This document shows positions 23,821 through 32,197 of a stretch of 32,750 nt of DNA, one piece after another. A program made the position numbers and the translations under genes. This stretch comes from Candidatus Zixiibacteriota bacterium (GTDB lineage Bacteria; Zixibacteria; MSB-5A5; GN15; FEB-12), in NCBI GenBank assembly GCA_024278515.1, contig JAJRTA010000159.1, positions 1-32,750 of the forward strand, in the 5' to 3' direction. Within the stretch, counting starts at the first letter, position 1. Every line of letters begins with the position of its first letter. Below the pieces are notes generated by a model. The model did not search any database. It saw only the letters and a program-made list of their open reading frames with translations, and was not told the origin of the DNA.

Positions 23821-26540
23821 GTAAATCCAAGGGCAGCGTCTATCTGATCGACGGTTCGGCTATCTTTTACCGTGCCTATTTCGCCTTCATACGCAACCCG
23901 CTGATCAACTCGAAAGGGGAAAACACATCGGCGACTTTCGGACTTATCAACTCGATTCTCAAACTGATCCGCGAAGAAAATCCTGATTACCTCGCGGTTG
24001 TGTTCGATACTTCCGAGCCGACTTTTCGGCATAAAATGTATGATGAATACAAATCTACCCGGGCCAAAATGCCTGATGATCTGGCCGAGCAGATTCCCCG
24101 CATCAGGCAGGCGGTAGAAGCTCTTAACATCACCTCATTCGAATTGCCCGGCTACGAAGCAGATGATCTGATCGGCACTTTTGCGCGCAGGGCGGCTGCC
24201 GACGGTTTTGATGTCTGGTGTGTAACCGGCGACAAGGATTATTTTCAATTAGTCGATAACCATGTTCGCATTTACTACCCGCGCCGCGGCTCCGAGCCGC
24301 CGGACAAGCTGGGGCGTGAGGAAGTCAAAGCGAAATTCGGTGTCTACCCGGAGCAGGTGATCGACAAACTGGCCCTGATGGGCGATTCGTCCGACAATAT
24401 CCCCGGCATTCCGGGTATCGGCCCGAAAACAGCCGACAAACTGCTGGAACAATTCGGTTCGCTGGAAACGATCCTGGAAAAATATAACGAAATCAAGGCC
24501 AGGGGGGTTCGCGAAAAGGTCGCCGCCGGCAGAGAATCAGCGCTTTTATCCAAAAAGCTCGTAACTATCGACACTGATGTCCCTGTCGAGTTCGATATTG
24601 ACAAGATCAGGTATCACGATGTCAACCATGAAGCGTGTCGCGAACTTTTTCTTGAAATGGAGTTTTCCGGCCTGCTGAAACAACTAACTAAGAATGGCGC
24701 CGAGGAAGTCGTCCCCGAGAAATCTGTTTCCAGGTTGAAAGTGGAATACATGACAGTTCGATCGCTTGAGGAACTGGAAACTTTGATCTCCGAACTTTCG
24801 AAAGCCAAAGAACTGGCTGTCGATACTGAAACGACATCTCTGAATGCTCTTGAAGCAGAACTCGTTGGAGTTTCGCTTTGCGCCCGGGCCGGGCTTGCTT
24901 ATTACATTCCCCTTGCTCACACCAGTGAGATAGAGAAAAATCTGCCGTTTGATGAAAGTCTCGCTCTTATCAAAAAGCTTCTGGAGAATCCCAAAGTTCA
25001 GAAATTCGGTCAAAACCTCAAATACGACATTGAGGTCCTGCATCGTTATGACGTAGATATCAACCCGGTCTCATTTGATACCCTGCTGGCTTCCTACTTG
25101 TTGAATCCGTCAGGTCGTGAGCACTCACTCGATTATCTGGCCATGAAACACTTCGACCACAAGATGCAACCGATTACCGACCTGATCGGGAGCGGCAGAA
25201 AACAAACCACTTTCGATACCGTCAAAGTATCCGAAGCCGCCTGGTATGCCGCCGAGGATGCCGATTACACCTACCGTTTGCGTGGTGTGCTGGCCCCCGA
25301 GCTTGACCGCCTGCAAATGCATCACCTTTATTACAATCTCGAAGTTCCTCTGATCAACGTACTGGTTTCGATGGAAGAGGCCGGTATTCTGGTTGATGAT
25401 ATTTTCCTCGAAAAGCTGTCCGACCAGATGGAAAAGAAACTCGAGAAACTACGTGAAGAGATTCATAGTTACGCGGGAGGGGAGTTCAACATCAATTCCA
25501 CTCAACAGCTCTCACACGTGCTGTTTGACAAACTGGGGCTCCCGACCAGGGGAAAAACGGCCAGGAAAACCGCATATTCCACTGATCAAAGAGTGCTTGA
25601 GGAACTGGCCCTGATGCACCCATTTCCGAAACTCATACTGAATTTTCGCCAGCTTACGAAACTAAAAAACACTTATGTTGACGCTCTTCCCAAACTGATC
25701 AATCCGACCACCGGACGCGTGCACACTTCTTTCAACCAGGCCGTGACCGCCACCGGGCGGCTGTCTTCGACCGATCCGAATCTGCAGAATATCCCCGTAC
25801 GCACGGAGGAAGGTCGGGAAATACGAAGGGCTTTTATTCCGCGGGACAAGGATCATATTCTGCTCGTAGCCGACTATTCTCAGATCGAGCTTCGTATTCT
25901 GGCCCACTATACACAGGATGAAGGTCTTATCAGAGCTTTCAAGTCAGCCGAAGACATCCATGCCCGTACTGCTGCGGAGGTGTACGGTGTTGATATTAAT
26001 GATGTCACCCCGGAACAGCGTCGCGCCGCCAAGACTGCCAATTTCGCCGTCATTTACGGTGTCTCCGCGTTCGGCCTGGCTCAGCAGACCGAGCTGGATC
26101 TCACCGGCGCACGACAGTTTATCGATACATATTTTGAGCGTTATCCGGGGATCAGGGAATACATGGAGACGACCAAAGAGAAGGCTCGCACCGACGGCTA
26201 TGTGACAACCCTGCTCAACCGTCGCCGCTATCTGCCTGAAATCAACAGCAGGAATTTCAATGTCCGTCAGTTCGCCGAACGCACCGCTATCAATACTCCG
26301 ATTCAGGGAACGGCCGCCGACATGATCAAAACAGCTATGCTTAATATCTATCGGAAGATGGATGGTATGAATTCAAAAATGGTTCTGCAGGTGCACGACG
26401 AACTGGTATTCGATGCCCACAAAGATGAGCTTGATGATCTCAAAGAACTGGTCCGTACCAAAATGGAAAAGGCCATCAAGCTGGATGTGCCGATCGTAGT
26501 AGATATGGGGGCAGGAGAGACCTGGCTCGACGCGAAGTAA
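23817..26540 (+). CDS. polA: DNA polymerase I
   Basis: PolA fills gaps and removes RNA primers during replication and repair. The 907-residue protein has all three domains. The 5'-3' nuclease (about 1-290) shows YEADDLIGTFARRA and GDSSDNIPGIPGIGPKTA. The 3'-5' exonuclease (about 320-490) keeps the proofreading residues in LAVDTETTS, KFGQNLKYDIEVL and YAAEDADYTYRL. The polymerase (about 520-907) has TGRLSSTDPNLQNIP, VADYSQIELRILAH, the O-helix RRAAKTANFAVIYG with Phe at the sugar-gate position, and LQVHDELVF. Many bacterial PolA enzymes outside the proteobacteria have lost the exonuclease residues; this one has not. It starts on the nadD stop (ATGA). Confidence 0.97.
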   Translation: MSKSKGSVYLIDGSAIFYRAYFAFIRNPLINSKGENTSATFGLINSILKLIREENPDYLAVVFDTSEPTFRHKMYDEYKSTRAKMPDDLAEQIPRIRQAVEALNITSFELPGYEADDLIGTFARRAAADGFDVWCVTGDKDYFQLVDNHVRIYYPRRGSEPPDKLGREEVKAKFGVYPEQVIDKLALMGDSSDNIPGIPGIGPKTADKLLEQFGSLETILEKYNEIKARGVREKVAAGRESALLSKKLVTIDTDVPVEFDIDKIRYHDVNHEACRELFLEMEFSGLLKQLTKNGAEEVVPEKSVSRLKVEYMTVRSLEELETLISELSKAKELAVDTETTSLNALEAELVGVSLCARAGLAYYIPLAHTSEIEKNLPFDESLALIKKLLENPKVQKFGQNLKYDIEVLHRYDVDINPVSFDTLLASYLLNPSGREHSLDYLAMKHFDHKMQPITDLIGSGRKQTTFDTVKVSEAAWYAAEDADYTYRLRGVLAPELDRLQMHHLYYNLEVPLINVLVSMEEAGILVDDIFLEKLSDQMEKKLEKLREEIHSYAGGEFNINSTQQLSHVLFDKLGLPTRGKTARKTAYSTDQRVLEELALMHPFPKLILNFRQLTKLKNTYVDALPKLINPTTGRVHTSFNQAVTATGRLSSTDPNLQNIPVRTEEGREIRRAFIPRDKDHILLVADYSQIELRILAHYTQDEGLIRAFKSAEDIHARTAAEVYGVDINDVTPEQRRAAKTANFAVIYGVSAFGLAQQTELDLTGARQFIDTYFERYPGIREYMETTKEKARTDGYVTTLLNRRRYLPEINSRNFNVRQFAERTAINTPIQGTAADMIKTAMLNIYRKMDGMNSKMVLQVHDELVFDAHKDELDDLKELVRTKMEKAIKLDVPIVVDMGAGETWLDAK

Positions 26541-26620
26541 TTATTTGTTTACCGTCACAGTTACCGTTACGGAACTAAAGACATTTTAGTCCATTACCGA
26601 CAATCAAAGTAAATGAATAA

Positions 26621-27004
26621 ATGTTAGTGTTATGGAGCGCATGGTTGTCTGATAAATTGAAAAATTGCTGGGAGGTCAAAAAGTGTGGACGGGGACCTGA
26701 TGATGCGAAAACTGAGGGACAAATACCCTGCTCTGCTGCCAACGAAAATGAGTTTACCGGTATTAACGGCGGCAGGTTCGGGGGACGTGTCTGCTGGGCG
26801 GTCGCCGGAACACTTTGTGAGGGGAAACTTCAGGGACTGTTTGCAGAGAAAATCGAAAGCTGTGTGAACTGCAAATTTTTCAAGCAGGTCTTTTCAGAGC
26901 AGGGTGAGACTTTTCAAATGTATCCCGGTGACAATCCCGACTCTGTAGAAAAAGAAGCTTGTGATGCTTCCTTTGAAGAATACGTCTCACCTTCAGGCGG
27001 CTGA
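26621..27004 (+). CDS. small cysteine-rich two-CW domain protein
   Basis: This 127-residue protein carries two CW motifs, NCWEVKKCGRGP near residue 15 and RVCWAVAGTLCEGK near residue 57, plus a single PC between them and SCVNCKFFKQV near residue 83. This pattern matches the small 'two-CW domain' family of unknown function, in which the cysteines probably bind a metal or iron-sulfur cluster; the binding is inference. There is no signal peptide or membrane segment. The first ATG in frame (26621) is used, but no ribosome site precedes it. The NCWE motif often lies very near the N-terminus in relatives, so a start further in (for example TTG near 26657) is possible. It is separated from polA by 80 bases. 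Confidence 0.7.
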   Translation: MLVLWSAWLSDKLKNCWEVKKCGRGPDDAKTEGQIPCSAANENEFTGINGGRFGGRVCWAVAGTLCEGKLQGLFAEKIESCVNCKFFKQVFSEQGETFQMYPGDNPDSVEKEACDASFEEYVSPSGG

Positions 27005-27025
27005 ACTATAATAACAAGTTATATT

Positions 27026-27050
27026 GCCCGGATACCCTCCCGGGCTTCTG
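27026..27050 (+). terminator. hairpin after the two-CW gene, possible terminator
   Basis: GCCCGG (27026-27031) pairs with CCGGGC (27040-27045) around an 8-base loop, followed by the weakly T-rich TTCTG. It sits 22 bases after the two-CW stop. The tail is poor, so it may instead belong to the palindromic repeats that follow. Confidence 0.4.
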
Positions 27051-27067
27051 CTATCACCGACAGAGTG

Positions 27068-27178
27068 TCCTGTCGAACCTGATCCGGGATCCGGTTCTAT
27101 ATCGCGTCATGCTGAACTTGATTCAGCATCCAGAAAACAAATGTACATCGATTCCGGGTCAGGCCGGGAATAACAGGG
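27068..27178 (+). repeat. palindromic intergenic repeat cluster
   Basis: Three palindrome-like units lie in a row. The first, near GATCCGGGATCCGG, is imperfect. The second is a clean hairpin, ATGCTGAA (27109-27116) with TTCAGCAT (27122-27129) around CTTGA. The third is ATTCCGGGTCAGGCCGGGAAT, with a five-base outer stem. Sequences of the forms 'GTCATGCTGAACTTGATTCAGCATC' and 'ATTCCGGGTCAGGCC-GGAAT' recur between genes in many bacterial genomes as REP/MITE-like elements. The track ORF at 27109 translates this repeat (LNLIQHPE) and is not a gene. Only one copy is in the window, so repetitiveness itself is not shown here. Confidence 0.6.
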
Positions 27179-27425
27179 TAATGAGAATACTGCTGAGATC
27201 GTTACAGGTTATGAAACGTTGTCTTGCCGGACTTAATCCGCGTCCATTCCTTACAACAACAGGCAAGTTATATGGATTCATTAATGGAAATCCACAAAAT
27301 CCACCACAACAGAGAAAAGGGAAGCACGCCGATTACCACTGCAATAAACCTTCGTTGATTCATTTTTTTATGAAGAATGCCCAACGAATCTTGCCTTTGC
27401 CATACTACAAACTTTTATTACTTGT
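27179..27425 (+). other. intergenic stretch with no recognised feature
   Basis: Together with the hairpin and repeats upstream, this forms the only gap longer than 300 bases in the window (27005-27425). This part is more AT-rich than the surrounding genes. I see no convincing gene, RNA or promoter on either strand. The overlapping ORF in the track has no recognisable domain and begins inside the repeat. Confidence 0.5.
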
Positions 27426-28028
27426 ATGTATATCGGATTAACCGGACTTATCGGTGCGGGGAAAACTTCAGCTGCTACAATCCTGAAAACTCTCGGTGCT
27501 GTGGTAATCGACGCCGACCGGGTAGCTCGTGATGTGCTGGATATCTATCCGGCGTTGCGTAACGATCTGGTAAAAACATTCGGCTCGTCTATAGTCACAA
27601 CATCCGGCCGGCTTCGCCGTAAAAAACTGGCGCAACTGGCTTTTACCGATGAAGCCTCGAGCCGGAAATTGGATCGTCTGATTCATCCATACATCGCCCG
27701 TGAGATACGAACCCGGATGAAAAAACTTAACCGCAGACACCGCCTGATAGTAATTGACGCGGCCCTGCTGATAGGCAGTTCTATTGAGAACGAAATGGAC
27801 CGGATAATAGTAATCCATGCCTCGAAGCAGATCCGCCTGCAACGCCTGCTCAGACGAGGGATGTCCCGCGAGGATGCTCTTAACAGAATGGCGCGACAGC
27901 TTCCCCTGTCGGTTCTCAAGCGGCGAGCTGATGCTGTAATAATAAACCAGGACAGTATTGGTTCTCTAAAAAAGAAACTGGTAAACTACCTTAAAAAGAT
28001 TGTCCCTGATTCGACCGGAAACGGTTGA
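27426..28028 (+). CDS. coaE: dephospho-CoA kinase
   Basis: CoaE phosphorylates the 3'-hydroxyl of dephospho-CoA, the last step of coenzyme A synthesis. The 200-residue protein opens with the Walker A segment IGLTGLIGAGKTSAA. VIDADRVARDVL (substrate Asp), LDRLIHPYIAREI, VIDAALLIGS and the lid-region RRGMSREDALNRMARQ follow, all in family order. The P-loop reads GLIGAGKT where GGIGSGKS is usual, a mild variation. The ATG at 27426 has no visible ribosome site after an AT-rich leader. The gene ends inside the -35 box of the transketolase promoter. Confidence 0.93.
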   Translation: MYIGLTGLIGAGKTSAATILKTLGAVVIDADRVARDVLDIYPALRNDLVKTFGSSIVTTSGRLRRKKLAQLAFTDEASSRKLDRLIHPYIAREIRTRMKKLNRRHRLIVIDAALLIGSSIENEMDRIIVIHASKQIRLQRLLRRGMSREDALNRMARQLPLSVLKRRADAVIINQDSIGSLKKKLVNYLKKIVPDSTGNG

Positions 28029-28052
28029 CAACTATCATTAAACTGCTACATT
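28025..28052 (+). promoter_or_regulatory. putative sigma70 promoter for transketolase
   Basis: A perfect TTGACA (28025-28030), which overlaps the coaE stop, and TACATT (28047-28052) are separated by 16 bases. Start of transcription would be near 28059, about 42 bases before the transketolase ATG. Confidence 0.6.
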
Positions 28053-28100
28053 TGCCCTCAGTTGAAAGTTACAGGTTTCACAAACTACGAGGACTCTGTC

Positions 28101-30113
28101 ATGACGATAGCGGATTCGAAAACTATGACAAAAATCGGAGAATACACAGTTGAGCAGTTGGTGGAAAAAGCCAACTACATGCGCGGTCTGAACCTGCTCG
28201 GACTATGTTCAGCAAAATCAGGTCATTCCGGTGGCACGCTCGGAATAATGGATATCGCCTGCGCTCTTTACCTGAAAATAGCGCGCCATGATCCGGAGAA
28301 CCCGGAGTGGGAAGATCGCGACCGGATCATCTGGTCAGCCGGTCACAAAGCCCCGGCTTTGTATACTGCTTTGGCTGTCTCCGGCTATTTCCCGGAACGG
28401 GATATGATGACACTGCGGATGCTCGGATCCGGATTGCAGGGGCACCCGCATCGCAAGGACCTGGCCGGTGTAGAGATTTCATCCGGGTCTCTGGGGCAGG
28501 GGTTCTCTGTCGGTGTGGGGATCGCGCTGGCCGCCCGGCTGAATAAGAAGGACTATCGCACTTTTGTTATCTCTTCCGATGGTGAGCACCAGGAAGGCTC
28601 CATGTGGGAAGCCGCCATGTCGGCCGCTCATTACAAACTGGACAACCTGGTGATGATCCTTGACCGTAATCATCTGCAGATCGACGGTCGCACCGAGGAT
28701 GTGATGGATATCGATCCGATCACGGATAAATACCGCGCCTTTGGCTGGCATGTCCTTGAAGTCGATGGTCACAACATGGAAGAGATCGTCAAGAGCCTTG
28801 ACTATGCCCGCAACAAAAATGATTCCGGCAAACCGGTTGCGCTGATCTGCACTACGATCAAGGGCAAGGGTGTGTCCTTTATGGAAAATGTCGTTGGCTG
28901 GCACGGCAAACCACCGAACCGGGAAGAACTGGACAAGAGCCTGACTGAACTCGGATTGACCGAGGTATTCAATGCCGACGAATGGCTTGGCTACGGTCAG
29001 GAATATGAGAAAAAGATCGAGGCTGAACTCGCCGAAAAGATGCCGAAGTTCTCTCGTGATTTCTGGTGGAACGCTCACGACAAGATGCAGGTAAAGATGG
29101 ACCCTACCCGCAAAGGGTTCGGTCGCGCGCTTGAGAAGTTTGGCGACGATGAACGCGTGGTCTGTATCGGCGCCGATATATCAGGCTCGATCACTATTTC
29201 TATGTTCAATGACAAGAACCCGGAACGCAATGATCGTTTCCTTTCCATGGGTGTCGCCGAACAGAACTGCACGACGGTTGCCGTCGGCCTGGCCAAGGAA
29301 GGCAAACTGCCCGTATTCGGCACATACGGTGTCTTCTCCTCGGCTCGCAATCTCGATCAGTTGCGTGTATCCGTCTGTTATGGCGACTACAACGTGCTGA
29401 TTGTGGGCGCGCATGGCGGAGTATCGGTCGGTCCCGACGGAGCCACGCACCAGGAGCTGGAATCGCTGTTCCAGATGACCGGACTTCCGAATATGCGTGT
29501 CGCGGTTCCCTGCGACGCGGTGGAAACATTCAAAATGACTCGTGCTCTGTTGTTCGATGTTGTCGGCCCGAAGTATCTGAGGTTCGCCCGTGAGGCAACA
29601 CCAATCGTCACCGATGAAAACACGCCGTTCAAATTCGGTGAGGCCAATATATTCAGGTTCCGCAAGGAAGCCGACAGCATGGTGGAAGCATTCGACTGTT
29701 GCCTTGCTTCCGAGTACAAAAATGAAAACGAGAAACTTACAATCATATCCTGCGGGCCGGAGACTCCGGAAGCAATGCGGGCCGCCTGGATTCTTAAAAC
29801 CGATTTCGGGATTGAAACCCGGGTCATAAATATGCATACGGTCAAGCCGCTTGACAAAAACGCCATCAAACGCGCTGTCGCCGAGACAGGCGCCATCCTG
29901 ACCGCCGAGGAACACCAGGTGGGCGGGCTGGGCAATCTGGTCGCGGCTGCTATTTGCAACGAATGTCCTGTTGACAGCAGAAACATCCCGTTCGGTATGA
30001 TCGGTGTCAATGACCGGTTTGGCGAATCAGGCAAACCGTGGCAGCTTGTCAGGGAATTCGGCCTCGCGGCTGAACATATCGTGGTCAAAGCAAAAGAGAT
30101 ACTTGGACTTTAA
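28101..30113 (+). CDS. tkt: transketolase
   Basis: Transketolase moves two-carbon units between sugar phosphates with thiamine diphosphate, and can supply erythrose-4-phosphate to the shikimate operon in this window. At 670 residues it is full length. The N-terminal TPP/Mg domain has SAKSGHSGGTLG, GHKAPALY, SGSLGQGFSVGVG and SSDGEHQEGSMWEAAMSAAHY. The middle domain has MGVAEQNCTTVAVGLA and FGTYGVFSSARNLDQLR. The C-terminal domain ends the chain. The TPP motif reads SDG where GDG is usual. The start at the ATG at 28101 has GAGGA 7 bases upstream; the track's TTG at 28062 lies in the promoter and leader. Sequence alone does not exclude a specialised transketolase-like role. Confidence 0.94.
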   Translation: MTIADSKTMTKIGEYTVEQLVEKANYMRGLNLLGLCSAKSGHSGGTLGIMDIACALYLKIARHDPENPEWEDRDRIIWSAGHKAPALYTALAVSGYFPERDMMTLRMLGSGLQGHPHRKDLAGVEISSGSLGQGFSVGVGIALAARLNKKDYRTFVISSDGEHQEGSMWEAAMSAAHYKLDNLVMILDRNHLQIDGRTEDVMDIDPITDKYRAFGWHVLEVDGHNMEEIVKSLDYARNKNDSGKPVALICTTIKGKGVSFMENVVGWHGKPPNREELDKSLTELGLTEVFNADEWLGYGQEYEKKIEAELAEKMPKFSRDFWWNAHDKMQVKMDPTRKGFGRALEKFGDDERVVCIGADISGSITISMFNDKNPERNDRFLSMGVAEQNCTTVAVGLAKEGKLPVFGTYGVFSSARNLDQLRVSVCYGDYNVLIVGAHGGVSVGPDGATHQELESLFQMTGLPNMRVAVPCDAVETFKMTRALLFDVVGPKYLRFAREATPIVTDENTPFKFGEANIFRFRKEADSMVEAFDCCLASEYKNENEKLTIISCGPETPEAMRAAWILKTDFGIETRVINMHTVKPLDKNAIKRAVAETGAILTAEEHQVGGLGNLVAAAICNECPVDSRNIPFGMIGVNDRFGESGKPWQLVREFGLAAEHIVVKAKEILGL

Positions 30114-30130
30114 GAATAGAGAGTACAAAC

Positions 30131-31300
30131 ATGCAGTTTGCCGATAGAATAAACCGCCTGGGGACAGAAAGCGCTTTTGAAGTCCTGGCCCGGGCTAAGG
30201 CTCTTGAGGCGCAGGGGAAATCTGTGATTCACCTCGAAATCGGTGAACCGGATTTTGACACTCCCAAAAACATTTGCGAAGCGGGGAAGAAGGCTATCGA
30301 CGAAGGACTGACCCATTACTGTCCGTCAGCAGGATTGCCCGATGCTCGCAAAACCGTTGCCGAATATTTTTCGGAAACGCGCGGCGCAAAAGTGGATGTC
30401 GAGAATGTCGTTATCATGCCTGGGGCCAAGCCGCTCATTTTCAACATTCTCTTCGCTATTGTCAACAAAGGGGATGAGGTTATCTACCCGAATCCCGGTT
30501 ACCCGATCTATGAATCGGTAATCAACTACACGGGCGGGACACCGGTCCCGATGCATCTCAAGGAAGAAAGCGGGTTCCGCTTTTCCGTCGATGATCTCAA
30601 AGCATTGGTTACCCCGAAGACCAAAGCGATGGTTATCAACTCTCCGCAGAATCCGACCGGTGGTATTCTCACTATGGAAGACCTGGAAGCGATATACGCG
30701 CTGGCCGAGGAGCATGATCTCTGGATACTTACCGATGAGATTTATTCGCGCATCGTGTACGAACAGGAGTTTCAGTCCATCTGTTCTATACCCGGCGCTA
30801 TGAAACGAACGGTGGCTATTGACGGCATGTCCAAAACTTATTCGATGACCGGCTGGCGGCTGGGTTATGGTGTGATGCCGGCATCTCTGGCCGAAGTTCA
30901 GACCAAACTGGCCATCAACAACTTTTCCTGCACCGCTCCCTTTGCTCAAAAGGCGCTGATCGAAGCGCTCACCGGGCCGCAGGACGATGTAAAAAAGATG
31001 GTGGCGGAGTTCCAGAAACGACGTGATGTATTTGTCGACGGCCTCAACGCTATCGATGGTGTCAGTTGCACCAAACCCCTGGGAGCCTTTTATGTATACC
31101 CGAACATCACCGGAACCGGCTTCAAGTCAAAAGATCTGGCCGCTCGTTTGCTTGAAGAGGCCGGTATTGCCTGCCTGTCCGGGACCGCGTTCGGATCGTT
31201 CGGTGAGGGTTATCTCAGGTTTTCCTACGCCAACTCAGTCGAGAATATCAAAGAAGCCCTGGCGCGCTTTGAAAAGTTCCTCGTGGGTGTCACCGCCTGA
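30131..31300 (+). CDS. PLP-dependent class I/II aminotransferase
   Basis: This 389-residue fold-type I aminotransferase has the family sequence in order: HLEIGEPDFDTP, YCPSAGLPDARK, NPGYPIYESVINY, NSPQNPTGG, WILTDEIYSRIVYE, the PLP-lysine segment DGMSKTYSMTGWRLGY near residue 236, and the substrate-carboxylate Arg in YLRFSYANS. Members use aspartate, aromatic amino acids or alanine with 2-oxoglutarate; the substrate here is unresolved. It begins 17 bases after transketolase with a weak purine stretch and is closed by a strong terminator, so the two are probably one transcript. Confidence 0.93.
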   Translation: MQFADRINRLGTESAFEVLARAKALEAQGKSVIHLEIGEPDFDTPKNICEAGKKAIDEGLTHYCPSAGLPDARKTVAEYFSETRGAKVDVENVVIMPGAKPLIFNILFAIVNKGDEVIYPNPGYPIYESVINYTGGTPVPMHLKEESGFRFSVDDLKALVTPKTKAMVINSPQNPTGGILTMEDLEAIYALAEEHDLWILTDEIYSRIVYEQEFQSICSIPGAMKRTVAIDGMSKTYSMTGWRLGYGVMPASLAEVQTKLAINNFSCTAPFAQKALIEALTGPQDDVKKMVAEFQKRRDVFVDGLNAIDGVSCTKPLGAFYVYPNITGTGFKSKDLAARLLEEAGIACLSGTAFGSFGEGYLRFSYANSVENIKEALARFEKFLVGVTA

Positions 31301-31321
31301 TCCGCTCTTTTATAGTTTAAG

Positions 31322-31350
31322 AAAAGCCGGATTCTGTCCGGCTTTTTTTA
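31322..31350 (+). terminator. rho-independent terminator after the aminotransferase
   Basis: AAAAGCCGGA (31322-31331) pairs with TCCGGCTTTT (31337-31346) around a 5-base loop TTCTG, with the T-run continuing TTTA. The GC-rich 10-base-pair stem and T-run are textbook. It begins 21 bases after the aminotransferase stop. Confidence 0.93.
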
Positions 31351-31364
31351 TGCCTCGTTTTTAA

Positions 31365-31393
31365 TTGAAAACAGACAGTGCCGGTCCTACAAT
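31365..31393 (+). promoter_or_regulatory. putative promoter giving a leaderless NlpC/P60 mRNA
   Basis: TTGAAA (31365-31370) and TACAAT (31388-31393) are separated by exactly 17 bases, directly after a strong terminator. The gene's ATG begins at 31400, only 6 bases beyond the -10 box, so transcription would start at or next to the A of the ATG. No ribosome site can exist on such an mRNA. Confidence 0.6.
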
Positions 31394-31399
31394 AAAACC

Positions 31400-32197
31400 A
31401 TGAATTACGCCATGGTATCGAACAACCTTCTGGACCTCAGGGCTGAGCCGGACCACAGTTCGGAACGGATCAACCAGCTTTTTTTCGGTCAGCCGGTCAA
31501 AATTACGACTCGCCGGAAAGGATTTGCCCGGGTTTGTCAGTTCGATCGTTACACCGGATGGGTTGACGAACGATTCCTGACTCCGGTGGCGAAGTCGGAG
31601 TTTATTGACTGGCCCGCGCAGACCAACGCCGTCATAAGTCGTGCCGCGGGCGCGGCCTGTCTGGATGCTGACGGCAGACAGGCAGCTCCTTATCTGCTCT
31701 TATACGGTACATTGGTGCGAATTTCACGGGTACGGCATAACCTGGCCCGAATCATCCTGCCCAACGGTGACCGCCGGTACGTTAAGAGTGCTCATATCAG
31801 GCCGATTAATAGGAACAGGAAACCAAACCTGACCGGCTCTCGATTACTGGCTGAAGCTCGCCGGTTTCTCGGCGTACCCTACCTCTGGGGGGGAGTCAGC
31901 CCGCTGGGGTTCGACTGTTCGGGACTGGTGCAAACATTGCTGGCCGGATTCGGAATCGGCTTCCCGAGAGATACCTGCCGGCAGATTGAAGCAGGAAAGA
32001 AAGTGGAACGAGATAGTATAAAGACCGGGGATTTGTTGTTTTTCGACCGCCACGTCGGGCTGGCTATCGGGCGTTATCGCCTCCTGCACAGCTCCCGGGG
32101 CGGCGGGGGAGTGAGGATCAACGGTCTGATTCCCGGCACTCCTGACTACCGGGCGGACCTCGACCGTGATTACAACATGGCAAGGAGGATACTCTGA
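31400..32197 (+). CDS. NlpC/P60 cysteine peptidase with SH3-like domains (YkfC-like)
   Basis: This 265-residue protein has two SH3b-like segments (about residues 1-60, with LLDLRAEPDHSSERINQL, and 70-140), then an NlpC/P60 domain. That domain contains FLGVPYLWGGVSPLGFDCSG (catalytic Cys near 173), HVGLAIG (His) and LLHSSRGGGGV (third polar residue, His). This layout resembles Bacillus YkfC, a gamma-D-glutamyl-diamino acid endopeptidase that cuts recycled wall peptides. There is no signal peptide, which fits action on imported muropeptides in the cytoplasm. The neighbouring dipeptide epimerase, joined by TGATG, handles the L-Ala-D-Glu product. The promoter implies a leaderless transcript. Other NlpC/P60 specificities are possible. 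Confidence 0.9.
   Translation: MNYAMVSNNLLDLRAEPDHSSERINQLFFGQPVKITTRRKGFARVCQFDRYTGWVDERFLTPVAKSEFIDWPAQTNAVISRAAGAACLDADGRQAAPYLLLYGTLVRISRVRHNLARIILPNGDRRYVKSAHIRPINRNRKPNLTGSRLLAEARRFLGVPYLWGGVSPLGFDCSGLVQTLLAGFGIGFPRDTCRQIEAGKKVERDSIKTGDLLFFDRHVGLAIGRYRLLHSSRGGGGVRINGLIPGTPDYRADLDRDYNMARRIL

Noticed and set aside
26574-26590. ACTAAA-GACAT-TTTAGT hairpin after polA
   Set aside because: A short AT-rich stem with no T-run is not enough to call a terminator.
27109-27441. 110-aa ORF ahead of coaE
   Set aside because: Its start lies in a palindromic repeat, the sequence has no domain and it runs into the coaE start. It is most likely noncoding.
29181-30088. Long minus-strand ORFs (244 and 233 aa) inside transketolase
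   Set aside because: They overlap each other and the conserved transketolase frame, and show no motif. The length follows from codon bias on the coding strand.
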